Shown here: positions 37,201-45,881 of the stretch, in pieces
Numbering within the stretch: position 1 is the stretch's first letter
How the letters are laid out: each line of letters begins with the position of its first letter
Position numbers and translations under genes: made by a program
Assembly (NCBI GenBank): GCA_030533445.1
Contig: CM060081.1
Coordinates: 36,255,111 to 36,319,110 of the forward strand
Direction of reading: 5' to 3'
DNA: 64,000 nt
Source of the DNA: Cyprinodon diabolis
Taxonomy: Eukaryota > Chordata > Actinopteri > Cyprinodontiformes > Cyprinodontidae
The notes under the pieces: model-generated
Databases searched by the model: none
What the model was told of the DNA's origin: nothing
Seen by the model: only the letters and a program-made list of their open reading frames with translations

Positions 37201-40200
37201 GAATAATTGCTAATATTCTTTTGGAAAGTAAGCTTGTATGAGTGATGCAAACAGCAACTTTTAAACAGAGTGTGCAAGAACAGTAATTAGCTTTTGATAT
37301 CAGTCATTATTTAATTCAATTCAGCTTATTTATATATCACCAATTTACAACACATGTCATCTCAAGGCATTTTACAGTTCACCAGATCATACGGTCAAAC
37401 TGATTCAAAGGCTTCTATCTAAGGAAAACCAGTTGATTGCATCGACTCATTGACACTGATTGACTGATTATTGAGGTTTAATGTATGTTAGTCTATCTTT
37501 AGAATTGAAGTTGTCCTTTTTTATTTAATGGTCACTGTTTGCTGCTCTGATAAAGCAAACACCTGAGTGGGCAATGGCCACCAGCCAGTAGGAACCAAAG
37601 ATTGCAACAATGTAACCAGGATGAGGTAGTGTCTGTCTGGATGTAATAGGAGAGCCTGTCTGTCCTGGGTCACTGCATGACAATTCAGGCCTATGCATGA
37701 GCTCTGTATGTGTTTATGTAGCCTTGGAAGAAATCAAATATGCACAGTTTCAGAACGTGAAAGATGGATGGTTGGGAGAATTAGAGGCCTGAAACTGGAC
37801 TCTGGATAAATTATAAAGGAACTTTTTGCCGAGGTTTGCTTTCATATGCCTTTGTTATATATGTTGGGGTGGTTCAGTTTTTTTACCGCTTTGGTTTCAT
37901 AAAATACATCTGATGTTAGCTAATGATCGGAAAGTTTTATTTTCTCTGAGTTGGTAAAGGAGGTTTGGCTTAAATGGAAAAACAATGTACTGCTTTTATT
38001 ACCTACATTCAAATTAGTCAGATAATTGGTCCCTGCTAAAGTAACAATAACATTAACCATTAAAGTTAACATATCTATCTATGTAACCACATAAGCAATC
38101 TACTAAAATAATATCTGCTTTAAACTCTGAATTGGGGCTTGTGACATGTGGGATCTCTTTCTCATTTCCCAGGAATGTGACCAGGTTCATATTGATGACG
38201 TGGCATCAGATGACAATGGACAGGACCTGAGGTGAAATTTCTTTTGTGTTTCTGTGGGGCTTCCATCTGGAACACTGCCAGTTCCACTGCAGCATGTGAA
38301 CCAGACTTGCCCTCTAAGTTTTAAAGCAACAGAAAAAAAAAAAAACAGCGAGTAGATGAAGCAAGATTTAGGAACATTAGTGTGGAACTGTGTGTTCTCA
38401 AGCAAGCAAGATTGTACATTGGTTTTATTTATTTATTTTCCTTCCTTAGCACTTCATTGAAATGTATCTTACTCCCCTTGTTATTTCCATTCAACTAAAA
38501 TCATTTTTTAGACATAATCATGTGTAAGCACTTTTGGATACTTTTTTAAGTAATTTAAATTGCATACTTTACAAAAGAGATTGCTTTTAAGGATTTTTTT
38601 ATGCATAATGTTGAAATACTCAGTGCATGTTATATTTTTCCTGGCAAAGTAATCTCCGGTTTAATTTCAGTTTTGATGGTTTCCTCTTGGCTCGGACAGT
38701 TTTTCAGTTGCTTTTATTTTACTTCCCTAAATTTTAATGAATGCTCCATGTTTTGTTTTTTATCACCTTCAGCAGACAGAGGTTGTATTGTGGCCAATTT
38801 TAAAGAGTCTCACCTTAAACTGAAAGTTTAACAGAGAAATCGGTATGGAATGAAATGCCTTTCACTTCTTGCTTATCTGATGGTTACTGTTGTCTAAAAC
38901 CTGCAGCACCTACAACTTTGGATCCGATGGCTTCCAGAGCCCAGCGGGAGCAGGATCTTTATGCCTTGGGTCAGGGGTCAATGGAGGGGTGGACTGGATG
39001 AGGAAACTGGCTTTCCGATATCGCAGAGTCAAGGAGATCTACAACACTTACAGAAACAATGTTGGAGGTCTGTTACACTTTTGTCCAAAACTTTGGTGGG
39101 AAGTGTGAAATTTTTTTTTGTATTTTAATTAGTTTGAAAACAGTTAATTTCTGCATGATTGTCTTACAAAAGGAGAAAGTTTAAGACACTTTAAAGTATA
39201 AAGAAAGGTTCTCAGAAAGGTCTTGAATAAGGAATAAGATCCACTAAGTATTATAATAAACTAGAAAATGGAAAAATAAACACAAATTTCCTCTATTTGC
39301 AAGAATTATTTTTTAGGGACAATGCATTCAGTCAAATGGCATTTTAAGTAGGGAGAAAAAAGCAATAAAAGAAATGAAAACCAAACTTTTGGTTGTTTCT
39401 CCTTCTGGCTCTCTCTCTCTCTCTCCTGACCTTCATCCTGCTTCCAAAAAGATTCTATAACCACAGTGTATCCTTTTTTCAAAATTGGAAAGAGCAACTG
39501 ACACACTAAGATTATGTATACATTTGCTAAACCAATAATGCTGAATAAAAGGAACATTAGTTAAATGAACTACGATGAAATATATTAATCAGGTGTTAGA
39601 TCACATTTAGGCAGTAGTAATAACAATAACTAGAAGAAAATAGAAAATAAATAAGATACAGTTAGGATAAATAATTTTTGTTTTAATTGAAAACTTATAA
39701 CCAAACTATTAGGTCATTGAAGAAGAGAAGAAGTATAAGCACCGGAACAGCTCCACATCATAAAAGTACTACAGTATATGAAGCTAAATTAAATCCATAT
39801 TATAATTATTTTCACTGCTGTAAAAAGAAATATGATATTTTGCCTTATATCTACTTAACTCGGTTAAACTTTTTTGCCTTTTTCAAACACAAATGTAATC
39901 CAGAGAACTCTTTAAAGTACTTTTCTTCTCCAACCCTTGTTAGTAAATCTCTTTGAAACCTTTTGTATTGGAAATAAAGAGAAAGAGGTGTCTGAAAGTA
40001 AGGTGATAGTAACTTTTTAGGCATCAGTGTATAATACTTTTTAGTCGTAGTTCATCAAATTAGGTCTCTATATGGTATTTCTTGCAATCAGACCTTTTGA
40101 ACTGTTATATTATATAGATTAACAGAGAGTTTAAAGCAATGCTGAACACATTTATAGGTCTGCTGGGCAGTCCGAAGCGAGAGGAATGGTTACAGCTGAG

Positions 40201-42403
40201 GAGGGAGATGGAAGTCCTGACTGACTTGTGGCTGACTCAAGCACTGAAAGCTCTGGCTCTCATAAATTCCAGGTCAGTTTATGCTTCTTCAACATTCCCT
40301 ACATCAATGGAAAAATCAACTTATCTCATTTGTGAGCTAGGGCATAATTTTTTCCATAAATACTAAATGACACGCTTTTTTTATTTATTTGATACTATCC
40401 TGTTTCCAGGCCTAACTGTGTTAATGTGTTGGTGACCACCACCCAGCTGATACCGGCTCTCTCCAAGGTGCTACTGTACGGCCTTGGCTCAGCCTTCCCA
40501 ATAGACAACATTTACAGTGCAACAAAGACAGGTGAGGAAAGTTTTGGAGAAGAGAAGATATCCTAAGGCTGTGGTCCCCAACCTGTGGTCCTACCCTCCC
40601 TAAAGCCCGCCATACACTGTGCGACATTTTTAATCATTGCACACAGCTACAGCTCACACTGCACAATGAAACTGCAGGATTTAAAAGTTCACTCCTCACG
40701 ATGCATGTTCTCACACCATGTAGCCCGACGCTCTGATGCGATCTACCTGCTCACACTGTATGTCTAAAAACCATAGGACTCAGCTCCACAGTGAAATAGA
40801 GCTCCTTAGACTCATCTATCCAGAAGCCAAATGAGTGGAAGAGAAAAAAAAGACAGAAGTATCGATGCCTCCTGTTGATAAAAAAGCTCACGAGTGAAAC
40901 TCGCTGCCTTGGCAATTTGTGCAATTTTGTGTGCTGAAAGCTCTAAAAAGAAAAGGCAACGACGTATTTGGACAAAGACATGGCTGAGCAAATGTGGCTA
41001 CCATGGTCTGTCAATTTTATAAAAGAACTCCATTTTACTCGCACCCCCCATGCTTCTTGTCTGTGAGGAAGAAGAAGGAGAATCCTTGTTTTTGCATGGG
41101 CACTGCGTGATTTGCCGAAGACCACCTTACGATGGCCGACTGAATTTGAAACATGTTTGATTTTTCTCCTGACGGCTATTCCTGAATGGGAGGTGGTCAT
41201 GAAAAAAAAATGCAAAAAATCGTACAGTTTATGCCCGGCTTAAGAGGGGGCCTGGATGGCTTCAGAGAGTGTCTATGCTTCAATGTCAAAAAGACATATA
41301 GTATATTAAAATAAAATAACACACTAAAAGTATATGGATATCTGCATGTTATGATTGAGTGTATAGAACAAATAGTACATGATAGAAGCAACATTTGGAT
41401 ATAAGAACCAACAAAAAGTGAGAGTAAATAGGTGTTAAATTGTGAGACGTGGTATTGAAGACAAAAATTATCAATTGAAGTATGTTTTTTTTTATATATA
41501 TATATACATACAAGAAGAGGGTCTAGCAGTAAAAGAGACTGCCTTACACTGCAAAAATGTAAATTTAAGTAAATCAAAATGTCTTGATAAAAGTTTCCCT
41601 TATTTTGAGGAGGTAAGTTATACCAGTTTAAGGTATTAAAAGTTCTATAATTTTTAAAAAATTTTTGCTTCCAATTTATATAAAAAAACAACTATATTTT
41701 CTTATTTTAAGTACATATCAAACTCTTATGTTTGAGGGTAAAAATACTCACTGATCAATTTATTTACCTGCTCAAATTAGGGAAATAACACTTTAAGAAA
41801 TTTGTCCATATTTTTACATCAGTTTTTGCAGTGTAAGTCATTGTTACATAAGTGTAATGCCGTCAAAATATGTTTCTATTTTTTTTTTTTTACCTAAAGA
41901 TTTAGTTTTGTTTTCTGAAATGCATATTTCATGTTTCCTTTTCAAAGGAAAAGAAAGCTGTTTTGAGCGCGTGTCTCAGAGGTTTGGTCGCAGAGCGGTC
42001 TATGTTGTCATAGGAGATGGAGCTGAGGAGGAGACCGTCGCCAAGAAGGTATATATTATCCATGCTGTTGTTATTCGACTCACTGCTGTAAAATGGTTTT
42101 CATAAAATCTGGGAACCTTTGAAAATCCCCTTTTTTAAAGTTTTTGAAATGTTAGAAAATTGCTCTTTGGAAATCATGTTTTTTTTACAAAACCTCTGCA
42201 TATATTTAACAGCTGCTCTGTATCTGTGGAAGTAACCTATCAGCTACTAAGAGACATCTACTAGAAGTTTAAGTGCTACACATTAACACCAAATCTGTTT
42301 TGCCTTTTGTTTCTGTAATCAGAAGAACATGCCGTTCTGGAGGGTGTCCTGCCGTGCCGACCTGGAAGCTTTGAGCCATGCACTGGAGATGGACTACCTC
42401 TAG
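22314..42403 (+). CDS. eya2: Eyes absent homolog 2, complete spliced coding region (13 coding exons)
   Basis: The product is a transcriptional coactivator of Six homeoproteins that is also a HAD-family tyrosine phosphatase, acting in the nucleus and cytoplasm. Thirteen exons join in frame to 476 residues. The N-terminal Tyr/Ser/Pro/Thr-rich transactivation half (1-206) opens with [10 protein letters not shown]. The Eya domain (207-476, about 270 residues) is complete: [10 protein letters not shown] has nucleophile Asp212 and acid Asp214, later [10 protein letters not shown], then VVIGDG with Asp440, ending in [21 protein letters not shown] and the IKTED box fit EYA2 better than EYA1, EYA3 or EYA4. 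Human EYA2 is somewhat longer because its N-terminus extends upstream. Here TAA precedes the ATG in frame by two codons, so translation begins at MAAYG. Introns match EYA phases throughout. Confidence 0.96.
23221..23295 (-). mobile_element. LINE/SINE 3' tail, diverged copy
   Basis: The minus strand reads GCCTTAAGATGACATGTTTT, then GTAATGTGCTGCGAT and AAATAAAGTGAACTGAAT. This is a diverged version of the tail at 37,313 and 52,330. Confidence 0.6.
23938..24054 (+). CDS. eya2: eya2 coding exon 2 (residues 35-73)
   Basis: Acceptor TTCTTATTTTAG, donor GTCAGT, 117 nt, phase 1 to phase 1. It encodes [18 protein letters not shown], the conserved EYA box (IKTED...SPGQSG), then a Ser/Tyr-rich stretch ending in SYSHTH. 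Confidence 0.94.
25240..25324. repeat. (TA)n followed by a polypurine (GA/G) tract
   Basis: About 15 TA units (25,240-25,270) abut a 54-base pure-purine run of GAGGGA, nine consecutive G and GA repeats. The short ORF across it is spurious. Confidence 0.95.
25735..25985 (-). mobile_element. LINE fragment, same family as 85-965
   Basis: The plus strand parallels the window-start element in order: GTGCCTGGAACACTTC, then GTAGGAACGTAGACCAAC, TTTGCCTTTTTGCTCAGCTT and finally CGTCTATCAATCCC. It is therefore a second, more decayed minus-strand copy of the reverse transcriptase C-terminal region. Confidence 0.75.
28365..28570 (+). mobile_element. Tc1/mariner transposase C-terminal relic
   Basis: Across frameshifts the plus strand gives SDLNL, a HLW-like block, and then [20 protein letters not shown]. 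This matches the [11 protein letters not shown]...KRK.RD motif around the third catalytic acid of Tc1 transposases. It has no intact ends and is a fossil. Confidence 0.65.
28585..28720 (+). mobile_element. LINE C-terminal relic
   Basis: The plus strand reads [11 protein letters not shown], a stop, then [14 protein letters not shown]. This is the R.R..RTSRF..SFFP.AI.LLN ending of fish L2/Rex-type LINE ORFs. It directly follows the Tc1 relic. Confidence 0.65.
29332..29408 (+). CDS. eya2: eya2 coding exon 3 (residues 74-99)
   Basis: Acceptor CTTTTTTTTAG, donor GTGAGT, 77 nt, phase 1 to phase 0. It encodes [20 protein letters not shown] then FNPTQQ, a low-complexity part of the transactivation region. 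Confidence 0.9.
29555..29738 (+). CDS. eya2: eya2 coding exon 4 (residues 100-160)
   Basis: Acceptor CTGTTCTTAG, donor GTAAAA, 184 nt. It encodes the Tyr/Ser-rich segment [18 protein letters not shown] and a Pro/Ala/His-rich tail to PESHT, equivalent to the SQSQYPQYY region of vertebrate EYA proteins. Confidence 0.92.
30625..31872 (+). mobile_element. Complete Tc1 transposon with 29-bp perfect terminal inverted repeats
   Basis: Both ends begin CACTATATTGCCAAAAGTAT and stay identical for 29 bases (inverted), with TA duplications at 30,623-30,624 and 31,873-31,874. The 1,248-bp element carries one uninterrupted transposase ORF on the same strand as eya2, within an intron. Short inverted repeats flanking a single DD34E ORF define the Tc1 group. 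Confidence 0.95.
30759..31790 (+). CDS. Tc1 transposase, intact (343 aa)
   Basis: This is a cut-and-paste DDE transposase. From the ATG at 30,759 ([20 protein letters not shown]) there are two N-terminal helix-turn-helix domains with the GRPRKL linker at about residues 66-71. The catalytic core follows: LWSDESRFS (first Asp), [11 protein letters not shown] (second Asp) and [15 protein letters not shown] (Glu). Exactly 34 residues separate the last two, giving DD34E. The frame is open further upstream, to 30,594, but that part includes the terminal repeat, so the internal ATG is preferred. The length is normal for Tc1 (about 340). No stops or frameshifts are present, which is unusual for fish Tc1 copies. 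Whether it is active is unknown. Confidence 0.93.
   Translation: MGRSQELSEFQRGTVIGCHLCNKSSREISSLLNIPQSTVSCIIRKWKCLGTTATQPRSGRPRKLTERGQRMLKRIVRRGRQLSAESITTDLQTSCGLQISSRTVRRELHGMGFHGRAAASKPYITKCNAKRRMRWCKARRHWTLEQWRRVLWSDESRFSIWQSDGRVWVWRLPGERYLSDCIVPSVKFGGGGIMVWGCFSGAGLGPLVPVKGTLNASAYQDILDNSMLPTLWEQFGAGPFLFQHDCAPVHKARSIKTWMTESGVDELDWPAQSPDLNPIEHLWDELERRLRARPSRPTSVCDLTNALLEEWSKIPINTLLNLVDSLPRRVEAVLAAKGGPTSY
32045..32181 (+). CDS. eya2: eya2 coding exon 5 (residues 161-206)
   Basis: Acceptor TTTTTTAG|CAG, donor GTAAAC, 137 nt. It encodes [17 protein letters not shown] and the basic linker [19 protein letters not shown] just before the Eya domain. The acceptor is a NAGNAG tandem (TAGCAG), so Ala161 may be optional. 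GTAAAG inside the exon at 32,081 is a possible cryptic donor. Confidence 0.93.
32313..32396 (+). CDS. eya2: eya2 coding exon 6 (residues 207-234, catalytic Asp)
   Basis: Acceptor CATTGCAG, donor GTACAA, 84 nt, phase 0 to 0. It encodes [20 protein letters not shown] then TFSSRFGK. Asp212 and Asp214 are the HAD nucleophile and general acid. Confidence 0.97.
32397..35725 (+). other. eya2: eya2 intron between coding exons 6 and 7
   Basis: This intron has no coding exon and no clear repeat. The stretch 32,600-33,080 is richer in G+C and more complex than its surroundings and contains an exact TGATTGACAG at 32,703-32,712. A second complex patch lies near 33,980-34,110. The remainder is A+T-rich. 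Confidence 0.6.
35726..35815 (+). CDS. eya2: eya2 coding exon 7 (residues 235-264)
   Basis: Acceptor CTGTTCACCAG, donor GTGAGT, 90 nt, phase 0 to 0. It encodes [20 protein letters not shown] then [10 protein letters not shown], part of the Eya-domain helical insertion. GLWMEEM has Trp where human EYA2 has Met. Confidence 0.95.
37052..37290 (-). repeat. Dispersed repeat of unknown type, copy B
   Basis: Its half at about 37,165-37,280 is the reverse complement of 20,240-20,365 with few mismatches. Copy B extends further, to TTAAAGGTATATTGGAGG at 37,052, which resembles the end of TTAA-type MITEs. No matching opposite end was identified. Confidence 0.7.
37313..37379 (-). mobile_element. LINE/SINE 3' tail
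   Basis: The minus strand reads TGCCTTGAGATGACATGTGT, then TGTAAATTGG, a TATATAAATAAG block and a GAATTGAATT tail. It is the same 3' tail as at about 52,330-52,405 on the plus strand. Confidence 0.75.
38173..38231 (+). CDS. eya2: eya2 coding exon 8 (residues 265-283)
   Basis: Acceptor CATTTCCCAG, donor GTGAAA, 59 nt, phase 0 to 2. It encodes [19 protein letters not shown], one of the most conserved Eya-domain stretches. Confidence 0.95.
38907..39067 (+). CDS. eya2: eya2 coding exon 9 (residues 284-337)
   Basis: Acceptor AACCTGCAG, donor GTCTGT, 161 nt, phase 2 to 1. It encodes [12 protein letters not shown], the EYA2-like [20 protein letters not shown] and [16 protein letters not shown]. 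Confidence 0.96.
40158..40272 (+). CDS. eya2: eya2 coding exon 10 (residues 338-375)
   Basis: Acceptor TTTATAG (weak polypyrimidine tract), donor GTCAGT, 115 nt. It encodes [20 protein letters not shown] then [18 protein letters not shown]. Confidence 0.95.
40410..40531 (+). CDS. eya2: eya2 coding exon 11 (residues 376-416)
   Basis: Acceptor CTGTTTCCAG, donor GTGAGG, 122 nt, after a 137-bp intron. It encodes [20 protein letters not shown] and [20 protein letters not shown], including the Thr-rich HAD motif II region. Confidence 0.96.
40604..41240. mobile_element. Harbinger-like MITE with TAA target duplication
   Basis: The 5' end AGCCCGCCATACACTGTGCGA matches the inverted 3' end AGCCGGGCATAAACTGTACGA at 17 of 21 positions. 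TAA flanks both sides (40,601-40,603 and 41,241-41,243). The 637-bp interior has no transposase. A 3-bp TWA target duplication is the PIF/Harbinger signature. It lies 72 bp after an eya2 exon. Confidence 0.7.
41544..41836. mobile_element. Short inverted-repeat MITE
   Basis: The ends are TTACACTGCAAAAA and, inverted, the same 14 bases, about 293 bp apart. The A+T-rich interior contains CTTATTTTAAGTA, typical of a very common teleost MITE. I found no clear target duplication, so the superfamily is left open. Confidence 0.7.
41948..42048 (+). CDS. eya2: eya2 coding exon 12 (residues 417-450, third catalytic motif)
   Basis: Acceptor CCTTTTCAAAG, donor GTATAT, 101 nt, phase 1 to 0. It encodes [20 protein letters not shown] then [14 protein letters not shown]. 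Asp440 in GDG is the Mg-binding HAD motif residue. Confidence 0.96.
42323..42403 (+). CDS. eya2: eya2 coding exon 13 (residues 451-476 and stop)
   Basis: Acceptor TCTGTAATCAG. It encodes [20 protein letters not shown] then LEMDYL and TAG, the standard EYA C-terminus. The CAGAAG junction is a second, weaker NAGNAG that could drop Lys451. Confidence 0.96.
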   Translation, partial: KNMPFWRVSCRADLEALSHALEMDYL

Positions 42404-43310
42404 AGGGCAGCAGCTCTCAAGCTCTGCACTCTTTATTTTTGGAGTTCATTTTGCCTGTCCTGTTGGGACTGATTTGACGTCAATATTGCTGAGCACCACA
42501 GCAAAGACATTAACAGCAGGCATGAAATCACAGCTGCAAAAGAGGACACAAACATAAAGCCAGAAGTGCTTCAATCAAACTGTGTGGGAGACAAGAAAAG
42601 ACGGGACCAAAGCTTAACTAATCCCAGGGAACATGGTTTTTACTGCTAGTATTAATCAAAGAACATGTTATTTTTTCTAACTTAGAAAATCCCAAGTTTG
42701 TGGATTGTGTCCCAAGTGTTGCACTGAATGCAAATTCTGACTCTTATGTTAAAATCAAGATAAATAAAATATTCAGATTGATCAAGCTTTTACTGCTCTC
42801 TGTGGAATTCAGTTTTCTGGACATTACTGTTTTTGCACCAATATGTACTTTACGAAAGCCTTCTTCCACTAAAATTCTACTTAATTCATTACAAATAGCT
42901 TTTTCTGATTTTTAGATTATCAAATGGTCCGCATTGTGGAACCTAAACGAAAGTTATTTATTATGGGTTTAACTCTACAGCGGTGAGTTAGTATGACAGT
43001 TTGATATATCATCCTTAACGGCTAGAGCTACGTTCTTGTAAAATGTTTGGATAAGAAGTTGCCATGCAGAGGCTGTATTTAGACCGGTGCTTGAAAAACT
43101 TGTATTTGATTCTGGGTTGTATGTTGACACTTTTTTGTTTTACTTTATCTTTCCATTTAATGTGTTTGGAATGTATAGAAACTGTTATGGTTATGCATGT
43201 GCTGATTACAACACCTGCAAGCTTAGTCATGGTTTGTATATAATGCTTTATTGTCTGTTTGTTTTGAATGTTTCAGTAGAAATAATGAAAAATAAATTAA
43301 TTGCATTTTG
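42404..43310 (+). other. eya2: eya2 3' untranslated region
   Basis: Non-coding sequence follows the stop. AATAAA signals lie at 42,763-42,768 and 43,291-43,296, suggesting two alternative 3' ends. The exact cleavage sites are inferred. Confidence 0.6.
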
Positions 43311-45500
43311 GGGAACGCAGAGTTTGGAGTTTTTTCTACACAAAGATCTAATTCCAATAATATTAAAAAAAAACAATAATCTTTAAGCAATACAGAAGAA
43401 TAAATGACAACGCAAACATGTATTTTAAAAGATTTATATAAGGTAGAGATGCACAAATCTGAGCATCTTGTTTCAATTTTTCTTAAAACTAACTAATGAA
43501 CAATTTCTCTGATTTTCCAAGCATATACTCCATTTAAAATAAATACAGTAGTAACCAGATATCTCCAAAAACTGTATGGAAAGCCGTTTCACCCTGTTTC
43601 CCCATTTTTTTAAATGAAATAAGACTAAATCTCCCCCCATTTCACTCAAATGGGATGAAAAATATTTTCATTTTCAAGACATTATGACTATTAGACTATT
43701 ATGACTACAACTAATTTTTCTTTTTATTATTCAAAGGTTTAATGGACTAAAGTAACTATTCCTTTGTAAGGTTACTATAATTTTATTAGGTGAATAGGAC
43801 ACTTGTTGGCATAATTAGACTTGCTCCTGATTAAGTCAAATTTTTCCAGATGTCTGGCTGTGCCACATTTAGACAGCTAACCCATTATAAGTAGGTATAA
43901 ACACCATTATATGCAATCATAAAGTTCTTAAGGGAGAGGAACACTGTGTCTCTGTCTGAGACTAACATGATTTAATGCAAAATCTTTCATATTAAAAAAT
44001 CTCACTTATAAATCCAGTATTTAGTACATTTTGAGTGATAGTCTGATGTAATGTCAGATACTGAGGCAAAAATCACCTTCCTTACCCTGTATATGAGTTT
44101 TTGGTTTCAACATACACCTTGTTAATTTTGACATAAATTAATTAGGTTAATGAATAAAGGTCTTTAAGTAATAAAATACAAAAATTTATCTTTACAAACT
44201 TTTTGGAAAAATCTGCTGATGTAATGTGTATATGTGGTGTAGATACACCATGACTCTGAACTGATAATTGCTTAAATAAAAAATTATAATACATCTTATT
44301 TGAAACTTGTTTTAAATATTTTTCTAAAACTTTTTTGCTTTTTTTTTTTTAATGTCCCTTTCACATATATCTAATCAGGAATGTGAATCAAATGATATTT
44401 TTGAAAAATGAGATACCTAAAATAAATTACAGAAGTTTGATATAGGCTAATTAAGCTGTGATTGTTGTACATTTTTACACTATTTATTTTTATAAGTATC
44501 TTTTTATCCTTTTTTAACGTTTTGAACTTTCTTGAGAAGTGAATAATGTATGACACCTTTGAGAGGAAGCTAGGAACGACCAAATGGGTCTAAGCAAACG
44601 GCTGATGTAATTCTGCTGAAAGATTGGTTTCTGAAAGCTACAAATACCTAAACTTGAGCATTCCTTTTTCTATTAAAAATTTAAAATTAGAGAAGATTAG
44701 AAAAATAAACATTCATTTACCAACCAAACAACTGTACTTAATGGTCAGTTGTACTTTCCATAGGGAAATGTCTCCCTCTTCAGGGCATACAATTAACCAC
44801 AACTCCACATTTCTGCATACTTCTGGGGCTCTCATCTCCCCTGCTGCTCTGTCTCCTGCTCAGCTGTTTTTGACCAGTTCCAGCCTGAGACTCTGTTCTG
44901 TCTACAGGAGACTGTTGGTAGGTTGTGGCCCTCATTTTCCTACTGTTAACCTACTAACCTGTTCTTGCACTTATCAACAGCAGTCTGTCCTCAGGTGTGG
45001 TCCCTATACATTTTAAACATGCACTTGTACAACCCCTAGATCCTGCAATTCTCACCAATTTCAAGCCAATTTCCAAACTGCCTTTCATTTCAAAAATCCT
45101 GGAGAAGATACTTTGCATTTAGCTAATAGCCTTTTTAAAAGACCAAAATATTCTTAATGTTTTCCAATCAGGTTTTAAATCAATGCACTGACTGTTTTTA
45201 AATCTCTTGCCCATCTCTTCGCTTTGGTTTTTAACACATAGCAAGACAGTGGGCTGTATTTTATGTATTTTATCCTTATATTCCTTTTAACTTTTTACAC
45301 AAAGTTATTGATTTGATTGTGTAATGTGTTTTTTACCCATGTTTTAGCTGTTTTGTTTTCATCTTTACTGTTTTATGCTTTAGATTTTATTTTCTGTACA
45401 GCATATTGGTCAGCTGTGGTTGTTTTTAAGAGCTTGACAAATGAAACTAGATTGTGATTGGTTACTCTTAACTGAGTGGCATTGAGAAGAAACACAGTAC
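43311..45500. other. Convergent intergenic region between eya2 and the transglutaminase gene
   Basis: About 2 kb of A+T-rich DNA between two 3' ends contains no gene. Its one recognisable feature is the LINE relic at about 44,740-45,440. Confidence 0.6.
44740..45440 (+). mobile_element. LINE relic (reverse transcriptase N-terminal part plus 3' tail)
   Basis: The plus strand reads VPIHFKHALVQPLDPAILTN, FKPISKLPFISKILEKILCI, then NVFQSGFKSMHS. This is the FRPISKLPFLSKILEK...FQSGF block of a fish LINE reverse transcriptase. It then jumps to a 3' tail near 45,380 (CTGTACAGCATATTGGTCAG, CTGTGGTTGTTTTTAA). The catalytic part is missing, so it is internally deleted. Confidence 0.7.
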
Positions 45501-45727
45501 AACATGGTACACTTTTTATTCATTTATTTTTCTGTATAAAGGACAGCAGAAAAAAAAAATCTCTCATTTCAAACCTTCAAGTCTTACAGGATATTTCATG
45601 TATTTTTATTACATTCATCAAATATATATATATATATATATAAATAGCAAAAAATAAATAATAAAAAATTATATTCACATATTATTCACTTGGGATAACG
45701 CAAAGAAAACGAGATGTTTTGCAGAAG

Positions 45728-45881
45728 CTAAATACTGTTAATAGAGATAATTTTGAAGCCTCTGATTGTGATGTTGGTGTCTAAAAGTGACAGACTGGCT
45801 TGCAGCATCTTTACACCTGCCATGTTTGGGATTAAGGTGATGGTCTGGCTTGCTCTACCTCCTGGACGAAGTGGGGGCATC
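45728..45881 (-). CDS. Transglutaminase exon 14 (residues 635-685 and stop)
   Basis: Acceptor TCTTTCTGTAG. It encodes [40 protein letters not shown] and FKIISINSI then TAG. AATAAA signals on the minus strand at about 45,515-45,528 suggest a short 3' UTR of roughly 230 bases. Confidence 0.94.

Larger units (their letters stand above)
35816..38172 (+). other. eya2: eya2 intron between coding exons 7 and 8
   Basis: No exon found. It contains the unnamed repeat copy B (37,052-37,290) and a retroelement 3' tail in minus orientation (37,313-37,379). A 146-codon ORF at 36,575-37,015 lacks any recognisable domain and is not called. Confidence 0.65.

Noticed and set aside
41197..41691. 164-codon minus-strand ORF
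   Set aside because: It overlaps the ends of two MITEs and TA repeats, and has no family similarity.
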